Shown here piece after piece: positions 34,867 through 45,770 of a stretch of 64,000 nt of DNA. The notes under the pieces were generated by a model. That model saw only the letters and a list, made by a program, of their open reading frames with translations. It was not told the origin of the DNA and ran no database searches. The stretch's first letter is position 1. Each line of letters begins with the position of its first letter. A program made the translations under genes and the position numbers. This stretch comes from Paramyrothecium sp. XJ0827 (Eukaryota > Ascomycota > Sordariomycetes > Hypocreales > Stachybotryaceae). The stretch spans positions 1,612,001-1,676,000 of the forward strand of contig JAJFPB010000002.1 in assembly GCA_020881915.1 (NCBI GenBank), given 5' to 3'.

Positions 34867-36228
34867 TGTGGAACAACGGGACCAGCGCCAGCCTCGTTAC
34901 GTTCTCTTGCTCGATCAATGCAGTGAGACGTTGGTGATCGCAGCGGTGTTGTCGGCTATGCAGGGCTAGAGCGGGCGGTCGTGGGCGCGAAAGACGTTGG
35001 AGAATGCTTGAAGGTATTGATAGCTTGCGGTTAGCTTTTTGACCTGAACCCTGAGACCAACCCGCGACGGTAGGACAGGCGTGTACAGGGTAGGCCAGCC
35101 GCCGAATGGTTTTAGCCAATCAACTTACAAGGACTGCGAACCTCAATCCCAAAACAACCTTCACATGCTGTCACTGATATGACCATCACCATACAAGAAG
35201 GTCATGATGCAATTCGATAGTTTCATGTCTTCCTTTTACTCAATGTGTTTGATCGTTTTGCGCTCATGCTTGTTCAACCCTCTCGGTTTTTCCTGCTTAC
35301 GGGACTCAAGAAGAAGTTAAAAGTTGCTTAGAAAACAAAAACGCAATTCGACCTCGTCCCAGCACGAAACATCAAACCTGCAGCACATCCAGAATATGTT
35401 ACACGTGTATAGGACATGAAAGGCCACAGAAGGTCACGTTCTACTGCGTGCCAGAGGAAGGCTTCTCAATGGGTGCTTATGTGTCGGACTTGAGCTAACT
35501 TTCTCCGTAACAAGCTCGCAGAGTCACACCGTGTCGTGGGGATGTTGCACCGAAGAACGAGTGAAAAGAAGTTTGACTCGGCATCGCCGTTCCTTCACCG
35601 CAGAGCTACCATGACACCCGAAACTAGCCGTGGGCTACACCCATTGATATTTTTACTCCCAGGTGTCATTGTGCATCATCATCGCACCTCCAGGGTAGGG
35701 CCATCATTGGGGTGGAAGTGGCGTCAAACCTCGCAACCACGCCGTCCCCCCCCGCGATCGTGCACGATGTGTCCCTGCTAGACAACGAGGCACGTCGACG
35801 GTTCCCATCGCTAGCGGCGCCGGTCTTCTGGGTATATGTAGTGTACTGGGTAGCGTCCTTTGGTTCTCCCCATATTGCTTGCGGGCGGCGCCGTCCGATG
35901 CTTACGGGAGAATTACAAACCTGGGTCTATCCCATGGCATAAGTCATGTCAAGCAAGACAGACGGCGGGACAGCCTCGTACCGACAAGCAAACAGCCTTA
36001 CAAGGAGAGATGTGCAGCGCTAGAGTAGGCGAGACATAGGAATTGTATTGTGTACCAGACTGCTGCTTCTATGTCCGTCCTAAAGCCAGAAACCAAAGCT
36101 CCAACTATGCTGGTTCACACCGCACAAATTGTTGAACGAGTCAAAGACCAAACTCCAGATTTGATGATGATGCTATCCCGTGAAGCCAACGCCGCCAACG
36201 CCAATCAGACCGCCCGCCCTGCGTGCCT
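34867..36228. promoter_or_regulatory. CDC73 promoter and 3' region of the CoA carrier gene
   Basis: 1.36 kb between two minus-strand genes. The part next to 34867 must be the CDC73 promoter; the part near 36228 is 3' UTR of the carrier. No gene recognised. Confidence 0.5.
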
Positions 36229-37446
36229 CTATATGCCAAAGACCAACTTCATGCGCTCATAGGTGTAGAAACTCACAGCGGCCAGGGGGATGACCTTTAC
36301 ATAACCAATACTCAATCCAACAAAGAATCCTGCAACTCCTTTCTCGCGGAGAATCATGGACGCAGTCTCCCGGATGCGCAGTCGATGGCCGTCGCCCACT
36401 GCACCGCTGACCTGCATCCTGCGTCGGATCACCTCCAACGGATACGAGGCTGTCTGAGACACCAAGCCCGCTATACCTCCAGACGTCAACTCGGCCCATG
36501 ACCGTAGAGGAGCAGGCTTTCCCGGGGGATGGCCCACTTTCTTGGGCAGCGTGGTGTACTCGGCAACAGACGGATGCCGAAGCAAATCGCCTACGGTGTC
36601 GTGCGTCAAGAACGATGTGCCCGCGTACGGCAACATGCCCAGCATGGTAGGAGCAAAGCCACGATAAAAGTTGATCAAGCCAGTACGTGGAGCGACCGCT
36701 GAGACAGTCGATGACACAGGGCCTGATGTTTTGGACAAATTCGCTGCATCTTTTTGTTTCGGATGTTCGTTATAGATTTGACGGCATATCGATGATAAAG
36801 AGGAACGTCCCGCACGCTTTGTCTCGAAGGCTAGGCGCACGCGCATAACTTCCAGAGGATATGTGAAGAAGACAGAAGTAATGCCGGCCATGCTGCCGCT
36901 AAGAAGTCGCCGCAAAGGGGTTTCGTACTCCTTGGTGGGGATCATAAAGGCTCGAATCTGCTCGTATGCGAGGAATTTGATACCGGCATAAGGAAAAATT
37001 CGAAGTAGCGTAGCCGAGTGTCCCCGGAATAGACCCAGAGCGCCCTCATATTGGTAGATGTCTTTCATGGCTGTGGCGACGCCAAACCACGATCCCGTAT
37101 ACTTGGCAAACTGCGGGTTGCTGGCTTGGAAGAGGATCTTGACCCGGTCGAGTGGTGCCACCATCGTTTTCGCCTGGGAAAGGAAGTCAGCTGGCGTTCG
37201 CAAACCCATGCGACCAGATATACTCACTGCGCATCCTGCTACGCCTCCGGCGACTCCGGACCTCCACACGTAGTCCCAAGATCGAGTTTTATTGCGGCTC
37301 ATGGCAGCGTTGTCGCCCTTCGCCAGCAGGACGGTGCCAGCCTTGCTGCTTGGCGCAGCAGCGGCGGCGGAGGCAGCGCCATGCTGCAAACCGTTCTCGC
37401 GCACTACCTCCGTCATGGAAGCATGGCTCGTGAGCGCAGTGGACAT
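36229..37446 (-). CDS. LEU5: LEU5-like mitochondrial CoA carrier
   Basis: Two exons (37228-37446, 36229-37173) give 387 residues. The 54-nt intron (37174-37227) is a multiple of three without a stop, so the unspliced frame stays open; splicing restores GGVAGCA-AKTMVAPLDRVK, the family sequence. Three mitochondrial-carrier repeats carry the signature P-x-[DE]-x-x-[KR]: PLDRVK, PLEVMR and PLEVIR. The block KILFQASNPQFAKYTGSW is typical of the Leu5/SLC25A16/SLC25A42 group, which brings coenzyme A (and related adenine nucleotides) into mitochondria. Six membrane helices in the inner membrane are expected. The N-terminal ~60 residues are an Ala-rich extension. It is divergent from the METTL4-like gene across 528 bp. 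Confidence 0.9.
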   Translation of the reverse strand: MSTALTSHASMTEVVRENGLQHGAASAAAAAPSSKAGTVLLAKGDNAAMSRNKTRSWDYVWRSGVAGGVAGCAVSISGRMGLRTPADFLSQAKTMVAPLDRVKILFQASNPQFAKYTGSWFGVATAMKDIYQYEGALGLFRGHSATLLRIFPYAGIKFLAYEQIRAFMIPTKEYETPLRRLLSGSMAGITSVFFTYPLEVMRVRLAFETKRAGRSSLSSICRQIYNEHPKQKDAANLSKTSGPVSSTVSAVAPRTGLINFYRGFAPTMLGMLPYAGTSFLTHDTVGDLLRHPSVAEYTTLPKKVGHPPGKPAPLRSWAELTSGGIAGLVSQTASYPLEVIRRRMQVSGAVGDGHRLRIRETASMILREKGVAGFFVGLSIGYVKVIPLAAVSFYTYERMKLVFGI

Positions 37447-37974
37447 TCAGAAACAACACCGGACGGGACTTCGATTCGGAGAAGGTGAGGCAAGTCCTAC
37501 AGGACCAGCATTCCGCAGCAAAGACGAGGCGGCCAGGAAGCGAGAACAGAAGAAGAAAAAGGAGAGAAAAAAAGACTGTCTTGGTCGGGATTGAGAAGCG
37601 CAGAGGTTTATGGATATGGCTCTCTCCAGATGTGAATGTTTCGAGGGGGAAGAATGTGGGAGGGTGGAGAATCCCGCGGCTTACCACGGGACGTCATGAA
37701 AGGCAGTCCGAGGCACTTCTCCAGGTCCCCGAATCCGCCCGCTGACAATTCCAAGGAACCGGACTGGTACAGGGTAGGTTCCACTCAGCCGCGCCGAACC
37801 GAGAATTGCCGAGTAGGTTTTCGATGGCTTGCAGCAGCTTCACGGGTGTTGCCAAGAACTGATTGGCCAAAGGGCACCTTGAGCAGAGACGGACCATAGC
37901 CTCTCAGTTGAAAGTCGGCGTGAACTCGGTGTCGGAGGCCCTACCGCCAGCCCCTTCCAGGCTTTGCGCAGCGA
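37447..37974. promoter_or_regulatory. Divergent promoter LEU5/METTL4-like
   Basis: 528 bp between two ATG codons facing away from each other. It includes a purine-rich stretch at 37540-37580. No specific binding site can be supported. Confidence 0.45.
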
Positions 37975-38982
37975 ATGGATATAACCGAGCAAAGTCGAGG
38001 CGATTCCTCAATCTTGTATCAGAACGCTGACGGGAGCGTCGTCTTGCTTGATATTCCCAGGTCCCTGGAAGAAAGCCAGCAGCAGACCCCAGCCTGTGGT
38101 TTCTCGCAGAGGCGCATCTACTCGAGCGCGCCAGTCTCGGAGCCACTTCAGACCCCCGAGCCGAGACATGGCGGTACGGCGCACCAGTCCCAGTCACCTG
38201 CGGCCCAAGTCGCCGACTTGATGTCGGCTGCAACGGTCGACAGCGCACTGCAGGCCCTGCACGAGGAATATCGTGGTCCGTTTTGCTTATCTCGATTGCT
38301 GCCACCTGAGGCCCATGCTCCGTCAGGTAGTCCCTACATTCCCCAAGGGGCCAAGTATATCCAAGGAGACATTGAAGGCACAAGACAGCAGTTGATCGAT
38401 TCAGCACCCAAGTTTGACCTGATCGTGCTTGATCCGCCGTGGCCGAATCGCTCGGTGCGCAGGGCCAAGAAATATGCGACCGCCGCAAGCCAAGCCCAAA
38501 CGCGGCAGCTGCTTTCGCTAATCCCTGTGCCCTCTCACCTTGCACCAGATGGGCTAGTTGCCATCTGGATCACCAACTCGTCCAACGTGCTCGACCTTGT
38601 CACCTCCCACGCAGGTTTGCTCGCTTCATGGGGGCTCGAGCTCGCAGCCGAATGGACGTGGGTGAAGATAACGTCTTCCGGGGACCCCATCTACGACGTA
38701 GATTCGCGATGGAGGAAGCCCTGGGAGAAGCTCCTGATCGCGCGACGTGCTGGTAACAGGAAGCACACAGGCCTGCAATCAAAGGTCATCTTTGCTGTTC
38801 CGGACCTTCACTCCAGGAAGCCTCATCTTCGCCTCTTGTTTCAGGATGCCTTGGGCGATGGGTACATTGGCCTCGAAGTGTTTGCAAGGAACCTGACGGC
38901 ATCTTGGTGGGCTTGGGGCAACGAAGTCCTCAGCTTCCAAGGCGCGGAGCACTGGGCAGTCAACGAAACAGTCAATCCCTAA
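37975..38982 (+). CDS. METTL4-like MT-A70 adenine N6-methyltransferase
   Basis: A single exon of 335 residues. The MT-A70 catalytic signature LIVLDPPWPNRSVRRAKKY lies at ~149-167 (DPPW at ~153-156), the tetrapeptide that places the target adenine amino group. Further MT-A70/METTL4 features follow: LIPVPSHLAPDGLVAIWITN (~183-203), WTWVKITSSGDPIYDVDS, KVIFAVPDLHSRKPHLRLLF and LEVFARNLTASWWAWGNEV near the end. The last is the C-terminal SAM-binding E-x-F-A-R segment. METTL4 relatives methylate the second-position Am of U2 snRNA and have been proposed to make N6-methyl-dA in DNA; which substrate applies in this fungus is not evident from sequence. The N-terminal ~140 residues are less conserved. 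Its product is most likely nuclear. Confidence 0.88.
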   Translation: MDITEQSRGDSSILYQNADGSVVLLDIPRSLEESQQQTPACGFSQRRIYSSAPVSEPLQTPEPRHGGTAHQSQSPAAQVADLMSAATVDSALQALHEEYRGPFCLSRLLPPEAHAPSGSPYIPQGAKYIQGDIEGTRQQLIDSAPKFDLIVLDPPWPNRSVRRAKKYATAASQAQTRQLLSLIPVPSHLAPDGLVAIWITNSSNVLDLVTSHAGLLASWGLELAAEWTWVKITSSGDPIYDVDSRWRKPWEKLLIARRAGNRKHTGLQSKVIFAVPDLHSRKPHLRLLFQDALGDGYIGLEVFARNLTASWWAWGNEVLSFQGAEHWAVNETVNP

Positions 38983-39229
38983 TCATCACATGCGTGAACG
39001 GCCATGACTGAAAAATGATTATTCGACCCGAATCCCATCACTTCTAGGTTTGAGAGTAATATACACTTGTTGTACCATTTTAAAATACAGCTGCTGCTCG
39101 TCTATCGAGGACGAGCCGCGCATAGGCCAGAACATCCTACCAGCCCAACCTCCCAGTGGTACTCCGAATGGTGATTCAATGGACGCGTCGTTATATGTAA
39201 TCGAACATGGTCTCCTGCCGGGTTGGTGT

Positions 39230-39883
39230 TCACTTGGTTGCGGGTTTGTTGGCCTGCTCCTTGATGAGGCCGTCCCACTTGGGGTCCAGGATAAGATCGT
39301 TCGACCATTTCACATGGCCCGAGAGAACCTGGTTTGCCAGGGCGGCGAGCTCTCTGCGCTCCTGCGATTTGGGAAGCTCGCACTTCATCTTCTCCTTGCC
39401 CAATGATTTGGCAATCTGTTCAGAAGCCTGCTTCTTCTGGCCCTCCTCGCGCTGCGTCCAAAGGTCGTGGTTCCATGGCTCCTTGTTCTGTGGGATTTCA
39501 GGCCACTGGAACGGCTGGACCAGCTCGACGTTCATGTATTTCTTGGGCTGGGGTCGGTAGTGGGCTTGCGAATAGGGGTGTCGTCGCGTGATGCGCTGTT
39601 GCTGGACAAATGATCGGACTTTTCGGACCTCGACGTTGTAGACATTCCACAGGTAGTCTCGCAGGTCGAACTTTGTGAACCGCAAGGGAACTTTGAAATG
39701 GGCCTCGTTCGGTGGCAGATTTCTCTTCCGAATGAAGGTTATGACATGCGAGGGCCTTCCACGTGAGATTAGTAGTGATGGGGGAAGGGGGAGGGATCAC
39801 GGCTGCACATACAGGAAAAGCTGCTTCTTACCCAGCTTGAAGCTGGGAAGACTGCGGGCCACTGCCTTTACCACTTCCGCCAT
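39230..39883 (-). CDS. MRP20: Mitochondrial ribosomal protein uL23m
   Basis: Two exons (39813-39883, 39230-39755) joined through a split Leu codon give 198 residues. The N-terminal exon reads MAEVVKAVARSLPSFKLGKK; after the join comes LPSHVITFIRKRNLPPNEAHF and FKVPLRFTKFDLRDYLWNVYNVEV, the classic L23/MRP20 core including the FDLRDYLWN-Y-x-V motif. The C-terminal ~100 residues are a charged mitochondrial-specific extension. uL23m sits at the exit tunnel of the mitoribosomal large subunit and contacts the inner-membrane insertion machinery. Start chosen at ATG 39883 because an upstream open stretch has no conserved residues. It is convergent with the METTL4-like gene (247 bp gap). Confidence 0.92.
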
Positions 39884-40391
39884 GATTGTCGTGATGGCTG
39901 GTGAATGCAGGTGATTTTTGCGACTCGCAACCATCAATCTGGAGAAATTCCGTTTGGATCCCTCTGATTGGTGTCGGCGCCCCAGCCTACCAGGTGCCAG
40001 CATCTGGCCGATAGGATATTACATAAGCCTGGTTGGGCGGGCTTCACAGGCCAAGGCAGGCAGGCCGGGCCATTGATAGTGGCACCCCTGTCAATAGCAA
40101 CCCAACCACAAGCCAACTGACAATGTCGGTGACAATGTTGTTTGTTCCTCCTCGCTCGTGTGCCACAACGGTTCTATTGTTGATGCTCATGTCACTGACC
40201 CGAATGCAGCCATAGCGCAGTTTCTTTGTGTTTTGCAACTCGCGCGTCTTCCCGGATGTCATATTGAACTTTCTTGTCTCCTTCGTCTACGTTCACTAAC
40301 ATGCCCTACATCACCGTCGTGCTGTCACACTGGACACCCGGACATTAAAGACATCTACCGTGAAAGAAAGAAAGATCGAAACTTGCACAGA
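39884..40391. promoter_or_regulatory. Divergent promoter MRP20/unknown gene
   Basis: 508 bp between divergent start codons. No specific motif recognised. Confidence 0.4.
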
Positions 40392-41831
40392 ATGCTGTCC
40401 GTATTGAAGCTCTTTGGCCGCCTAGGCTATGCAAAGAATGCTTCCCATGATCAAGCGGTGTCTGACGCCGAAACTCCTTCAGAGTCAGAACTTGGATCCG
40501 ACCTACACTATGCGGCGCCTCCGAGTTTTGTTCTCAACAATGACACTCATGAAACATCTGACTGGTTGGAAAGCCCATCCCAGGATTATTCCGACTACTT
40601 GGGCGAGTCGTCCTTCCTCTCTGGTGCCGATCTGCGCGAACAAATGGAGGAGGAGAAGCAGATGTATCCTGGTGCGAGCACCTGGGCCAGACCGGAGGAG
40701 GAGCTGTTCGAGGCTCTTTTCTTGCGCCAGGATCGCCCGTTGCTGCCGTCGCATTGGAACCTCGATTTCCGTGGCGTGCCCATGTCGGCGAACATCTTTG
40801 ATACTTCAGATGAACGCCCCCCAGTAGTATACACGCATTCCGAAAACGACTTTCACGGTAATGCGACCCTGCGAAAAGCAGTCCAGGAAAAGAACTGACA
40901 TTGCTCAGGAACTGACGCTCTGACACGACTCATCGATCTCACGGCAGATGCCAGGACAGCCGTACAATCTGGCTCGAGACGCAAGGCCCCGGGTGTCATC
41001 AAGCGAGGACTCGAAAGCTTCATCACTTGGGCGGCTCGAGACGGAGGCTACAGTCACTTGAAGTACGTGCCCAATATCGTAGTGTCGATTGTACCGCGGA
41101 GATTGGACCATGAAGGCGTCGACACTTTCATGCAGACGCGCATGAGATCCTTGGCTCTCCTTCAGAGCGAGTTTCTGAGAGTCGACCGAGCCCCTGATTT
41201 CTGGGAGACGATAGCTTCGCCATTCCTGGGATCAAGGAGAGCACTGGAGTCGACCTTTGGGGCCAAGCTCGCACCGTATCCGACTACTCCACGGAAAAGA
41301 TCATCCGACGAAGCAGATTTCTCCCCATCTGGCTTGACGGTAGACGAACTCGCGAGAATTTCAAAGGAACAATCACCTGAGCGAGGCGTCAAGCGACAAC
41401 GCCTCGCTGAAAGCCACCAGGCGGATGAGGAATCGGAATGGTCCAGGGATGAGTGGACTAGTGATGACATGTCCAGCAACGGCAGTAGTAGAGGCAGCAG
41501 CAACAGAGTCGACCAGAAGGATCGCATGATCCGTGAGAGCGCCAATAGACCAAGGACGCCAGTGCGCGTCACATACCGACGGCGGCCTCCGGTTGTGTAT
41601 GGCTTGTTCATAGTAGGCACGTCTGTCTTCCTTTTGACCCTGGATTCGTCAAAAGGGGATGAGGGATACGTCAGCTTCCACCTCGAATTGAACTTCCTGG
41701 ACGCGCATCAGAGCGTCTGGAATGGGCTAACGCTTGCCATCGCCGTCTGCCTGGCTCGGGACGAGCTGGTCGCTAGAAAGGGGGATTTCGAAGCACTCCC
41801 TGCCGAGTCGGAGAGTGACGCTGACATCTAA
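40392..41831 (+). CDS. Conserved fungal protein of unknown function
   Basis: Two exons (40392-40857, 40909-41831) with a 51-nt intron encode 462 residues. I do not recognise a named domain. The N-terminal third is acidic and Ser-rich. A compact block follows (ALTRLIDLTADARTAV, APGVIKRGLESFITWAARDG, a YVPNIVVSIVPRRL strand-like segment, LALLQSEFLRVDRAPDFW). A disordered Arg/Ser/Asp linker (~residues 290-370) separates it from a second ordered block (VVYGLFIVGTSVFLLTLD, YVSFHLELNFLDAHQSVW, LTLAIAVCLARDEL) and an acidic C-terminal tail. The two ordered blocks look like halves of a nuclease- or protein-interaction fold, but that is impression only. The ATG at 40392 is the first after an out-of-context upstream stretch. 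Convergent with MME1. Confidence 0.8.
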
Positions 41832-42292
41832 GTGTTGGATCTGGAAACCGGTCGAAGGAGTAGTCAATCGTCGAATCTCCTGTTCTTGTGCGAGTCAGCG
41901 TTTTCCTTTGTGGCGTGTACCGGTATTTTATGCGGGCTGTGCGTTTACTCTGTAGATACCCAATGCAACATTTTCACCCTATGCTTTCTGCATGGCGGGG
42001 GTTCGCGACATGATCGATAGGTTAGTGGACTGAGTTTGTGACCCATGTAATGAGTGCATCATTTTGCCGCGGCAGCTGGGAAGACTCAAGATGTAAAAGC
42101 ATTATTGATATCAAGCAGGAGATTGCAGTAGAGTTTCTATGTTCACCTGCCCTGTATGGCAGTCCGTCTATTCCCAACGCCAGGCAAATGGCCGCTTCCC
42201 ATGCAGCCCCATGCACGAATCTTTCTATCTGTACACATATGTTCGTCAAATAATATCTACCGCCAGCCGCGCGAAGAAATACATGATTGGTC
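41832..42292. other. Convergent 3' intergenic region
   Basis: 461 bp between the stops of the unknown gene (+) and the MME1-like carrier (-). No gene seen. Confidence 0.55.
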
Positions 42293-43472
42293 TTACAACA
42301 ATAGCTTCTCCTGCTCAACCGGATGCCAAATTTCTAGCTGATGAAGTAGTCTTTGGTACAAGAACAGCATACAGCCGCTCTGAATAAAGGTCCACACGCC
42401 ACGTGGGCCGACGCCGCGGAACCATCCGGCAATGCCCTCGGTCTGGTATATCAGCCGGAGGCCCGTCGTAACGGAGGACGTGTGTAGCGGGATGGCGCCG
42501 GGTTTCGGCCGGTGGGTGCTGGGTGATGAAGTGGAGATGTGTCGCTTCTGAGGATGGATCTCTTTTGCGTGAAACGTGTCCGTTGGTGTGGTAATCTGCG
42601 TCTGAAGGCGCGTCTTGACGACATCGAGAGGGCATGTGATGACGCCAGCGAGGCCTCCGGCAGCTGCGCCCGTCAGGAGCTCTAGCGGCACGCCAATCTC
42701 GCGGCTCTGCTTGTAGACGCGGGCCCATGCGTGGAACTGCTCCCAGAACATGAACTGAAGAGCGGAAAAGGGAAGGTCGCGGTAGAGAGTAGCTTTGTAG
42801 CCGTGAAACAGTGCAAGGGCACCTTCGGAGCGGACGATCGTGCGAGCTGCATCGACAGTGCCGCGGTAGTTGTATCCGGACTTGAAGTAGGGGTTGTTGT
42901 AGCGACCCTGGAGTTGCAGCCTTGTCTTGAGGACTTCGGAGGGAACGTAGACAATGGACGCAGCGAGATCTCCAAGAAAACCTAGAGTATCCTGTCAGTA
43001 CTGCGAACAGAAAGCCATCGGCGCATTGGACGGCAACCTACCGGCTGAAAGATATGCAAGATGCTGTTGCAGTCCGTGGTCTATCAAGAACCTCTTGCTC
43101 CATTCATACGTGCCGAAGAACATGACGGTTCCAGGGAACGAGCCCCCCAGAGCAGGAATCCAGCCGCCATACAAACCCCGTCTCAGACCTTCTTGCCTCC
43201 ATATCGTGTAGTACGAGCGACCCAGGGATGTGTATTTAGGCGGATGGTTCGGATCGCCTTGTTGTCGCGTTTTTACCGTATCCAATGAGTGCATGAGAAG
43301 ATCGCCTGTCGAGCCTCCAATACCACCCGCGATCATGGCCTAGCAAACAGAAAGACATACATATTAGCACACCCACTCTTGACACGAATGCACACGATGA
43401 GGATCCGGTTGAAATACGTACATGGGCATACGGCGGCCGACCTTCGGACTCGACATCCTCTGAAGAAGTCAT
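42293..43472 (-). CDS. MME1: MME1-like mitochondrial carrier (Mg2+ exporter family)
   Basis: Three exons (43422-43472, 43042-43339, 42293-42981) give 345 residues. All three carrier signatures are visible: SLDTVKTRQQG, VPSEVLKTRLQLQ and CPLDVVKTRLQTQ. The blocks GLYGGWIPALGGSFPGTVMFFGTYEW, LSAGFLGDLAASIVYVPSEV and GYKATLYRDLPFSALQFMFWEQ match yeast Mme1 (YMR166C), a mitochondrial inner-membrane Mg2+ exporter. A 40-residue polar insertion (after VVKTRLQTQ, with QKRHISTSSPSTH) enlarges the third matrix loop, as in other Pezizomycotina members. Start taken at ATG 43472 (MTSSEDVESEGRPPYAH); the frame extends upstream only through a GTG. Substrate assignment rests on similarity. Confidence 0.85.
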
Positions 43473-44380
43473 ATTATGCTCAGCGGACAGCTGATTTGTA
43501 CCGATTTCCGACAAGTTGGCCGGACGCACGCCGGCATGGCGGGATTACCGAAAGGATAGAACAGAACTGCGCGACTGGCCCCGTCGCAGCAGAGAGGAAG
43601 CCAGAGAACCCCAAGGCCCCGTCTGGACCAATGTCGAGGGGCAGCTGGGTAAGGGCCCGGGCGAGATCAAGGAGAAAGTAGTGCCACAATCCGCGAGCGG
43701 GACTGTCGTGTGCCGCAGACTTGTCAGGCGTGCAAGTCTTTCTCACCCACGGTGGCGCAAAACGTGAAGAAGAACAGGAGAACGAAAGGAAAGGAGCGCG
43801 TGGAACAGAAGTTCAAAGGCGAAAGGATGGCGAGGGAAAGTCGCGGTCGCAAAGACAATCCGAGGGAACAATGCTATCACCAAGAAATTTTGCCGACATT
43901 TTCCAAGTCGCCTCCGAGAGTATTTTAGCACCGACGCCCCGGAGCGGTGGTCCGTGCGCAGGAACATCATTTCAGTGACAAACTACAGTGCAGTTCAGCA
44001 CCGTCCCAGCATGAAACAATGCAAAGCAGGTATCATCTGAACTCTCAATTGCCGTTGGGATCTTTTTCATAAGTTTTTCTACACTGTTATTTGAGAGTTC
44101 AAGATTGTTTCGGTTCTTGGTTGATTTGGATTGCGCTGATCATGAGAAGCATTGAAAAAGGAGCCTCACCTACTAATGACTCGACTTGCCGTCTGATCCA
44201 TGTTCTAGATATTGCTGTTGCTCCGAGTTTATCACAACGCATGCATCCAGAATAGCTTACAATTGATTAACTTCTAAGTGGTTACATAATGGTACAAGTG
44301 ATATCTAATATTCCCACGAGATGAGAAATCCCCCCAGCAACTCTCGGACAAGGCTCCTATGCGTTGCTCCATTTCAACCC
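43473..44380. promoter_or_regulatory. MME1 promoter and IMP2 3' region
   Basis: 908 bp between two minus-strand genes. It contains purine-rich DNA near 43740-43860 and AT-richer DNA toward IMP2. No gene recognised. Confidence 0.45.
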
Positions 44381-45017
44381 TCAAGTGACAAGCGGCCGCT
44401 CATGCTCCCACCACTTGACAGGACCCAACTTCCGGAACGGATACACGATGTGCGTGATCTTCCCCGTGAGCAGCCGCTTCGATACTGGGCCGTAGGTGTT
44501 GCTGTCCAGGCTGGACCCGGGCGGCCCATCTCCTTCTACCCACACATGGTTGTCTGGGATCTTGACTGTGCGCACCGGGTACGGCGCCTTTGTCTTGATG
44601 ACGTCGTTTTCCACCGCAACGACCCTCTTGATGGCGATGATCTCTGGGTGTGTCGGGCTTCTGTCATGCAGCGATTAGTTCCACCGGGAGCAAATTGGCA
44701 TCACGAGCAGGCCGTATCCTGCGCCCGTAGCACCATCATACGGGAGCTTACCTCAGAGCCACAATCATCCCCCTCTTGACATTCTCCTGCGGCGACCACT
44801 TGTAGTTCAAGACGACGTCCCGCCGCAGGGTCGTGTCCTTGCCGTCGTTGAGGAGCGGGTACATCGACTGGCCGTCCACCATGGACAGCTCCGCGACGTA
44901 CAAATTGAAGCACGCGACAACGGGAATCCACGATGCGAAGCCGACGAGGTTACGAGCTGTTGTCTTGGCGACGCTCGGCTTGCCCCAGAACCGCGCCCAT
45001 GCTGACCTCAGAGACAT
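44381..45017 (-). CDS. IMP2: Mitochondrial inner membrane protease subunit 2
   Basis: Two exons (44752-45017, 44381-44660) give 181 residues, matching yeast Imp2 (177). It is an S26/signal-peptidase I family enzyme: the nucleophile Ser51 lies in MVDGQSMYP and the general-base Lys100 in IIAIKRVVA. A third conserved box, WVEGDGPPGSSLDSNTYGPV, sits at ~135-155. An N-terminal hydrophobic helix (NLVGFASWIPVVACFNLYV) anchors it in the inner membrane with the catalytic part facing the intermembrane space, where Imp1/Imp2 trim presequences of proteins such as cytochrome c1. The split Arg codon at the intron keeps the frame. It lies downstream of eIF2-alpha in the same orientation. Confidence 0.94.
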
Positions 45018-45770
45018 TGGCGTTTGGGATGAGAGGCAGATGAGAGCCGGAGGATGCGTCTGCTATACACCTTCCAGCGGCGATTGCATTTCTTTTTTTC
45101 TTTGCTGGCGACGTCTTTACAAGCTCAAGTATAAATTCACTGTTGATGGGAATTGCTTGAAAATGCCCTTTACCATTCCGGGCTAGCAAGGACAGTTTTT
45201 TATGGGACAACAGCCACAGTGGCTGTTACAATGCAGGGCTGCACCTACAGAGGCTTCTGAACCCTCCAGTCGCCTAAAGGTCAGTGGGGGCTCAGCCGGC
45301 ATTTGAGATTTCTTGGAGGGTAACCGCCTGTACCTGCTTGAGTACCTCCACTTTGCCATTTAGACAGTACCTTGCGTCGGATCTGGTACGGCGCCTTATC
45401 TGAATCATTCTGGCTTCAAATTAGTTTCACATGACCTCTCTACCTCAGGTATTGTACGTGCTGAATTCTCTTGCTCAGGCATGGAAGTAGGTGAAATGAT
45501 GCAACGTTCAGAACGCCAAGATAGACGCCAGGGCTTATATGGACGACTACCGTACATGAATATTGAAGTGTCTTCAGACTGTCTCGCTTTTATTCCAGCC
45601 ATGGCCAGTCCCCCTCTTCTTTCTAATTCGTGGCTAGTTCCTTTTCATGGGCGCTGCGGGCGCTGCGTTGCAGGCTCCATAGACTTGCCAGGCAGTCTCT
45701 TTGCGACCGACCAACTCCAAGCCTAATACACGAGATTCCGTTCTTCCAAGGTCGTACTCTTTGCGACACT
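45018..45770. promoter_or_regulatory. IMP2 promoter and eIF2-alpha 3' region
   Basis: 753 bp between two minus-strand genes. It has several TACCT/GGTAC-type elements around 45320-45375. No gene recognised. Confidence 0.45.

Noticed and set aside
40158..40391. An in-frame N-terminal extension of the unknown gene at 40392
   Set aside because: The extension lies in the shared promoter with MRP20 and its residues look noncoding. The product beginning MLSVLKLFGRLG is more plausible.
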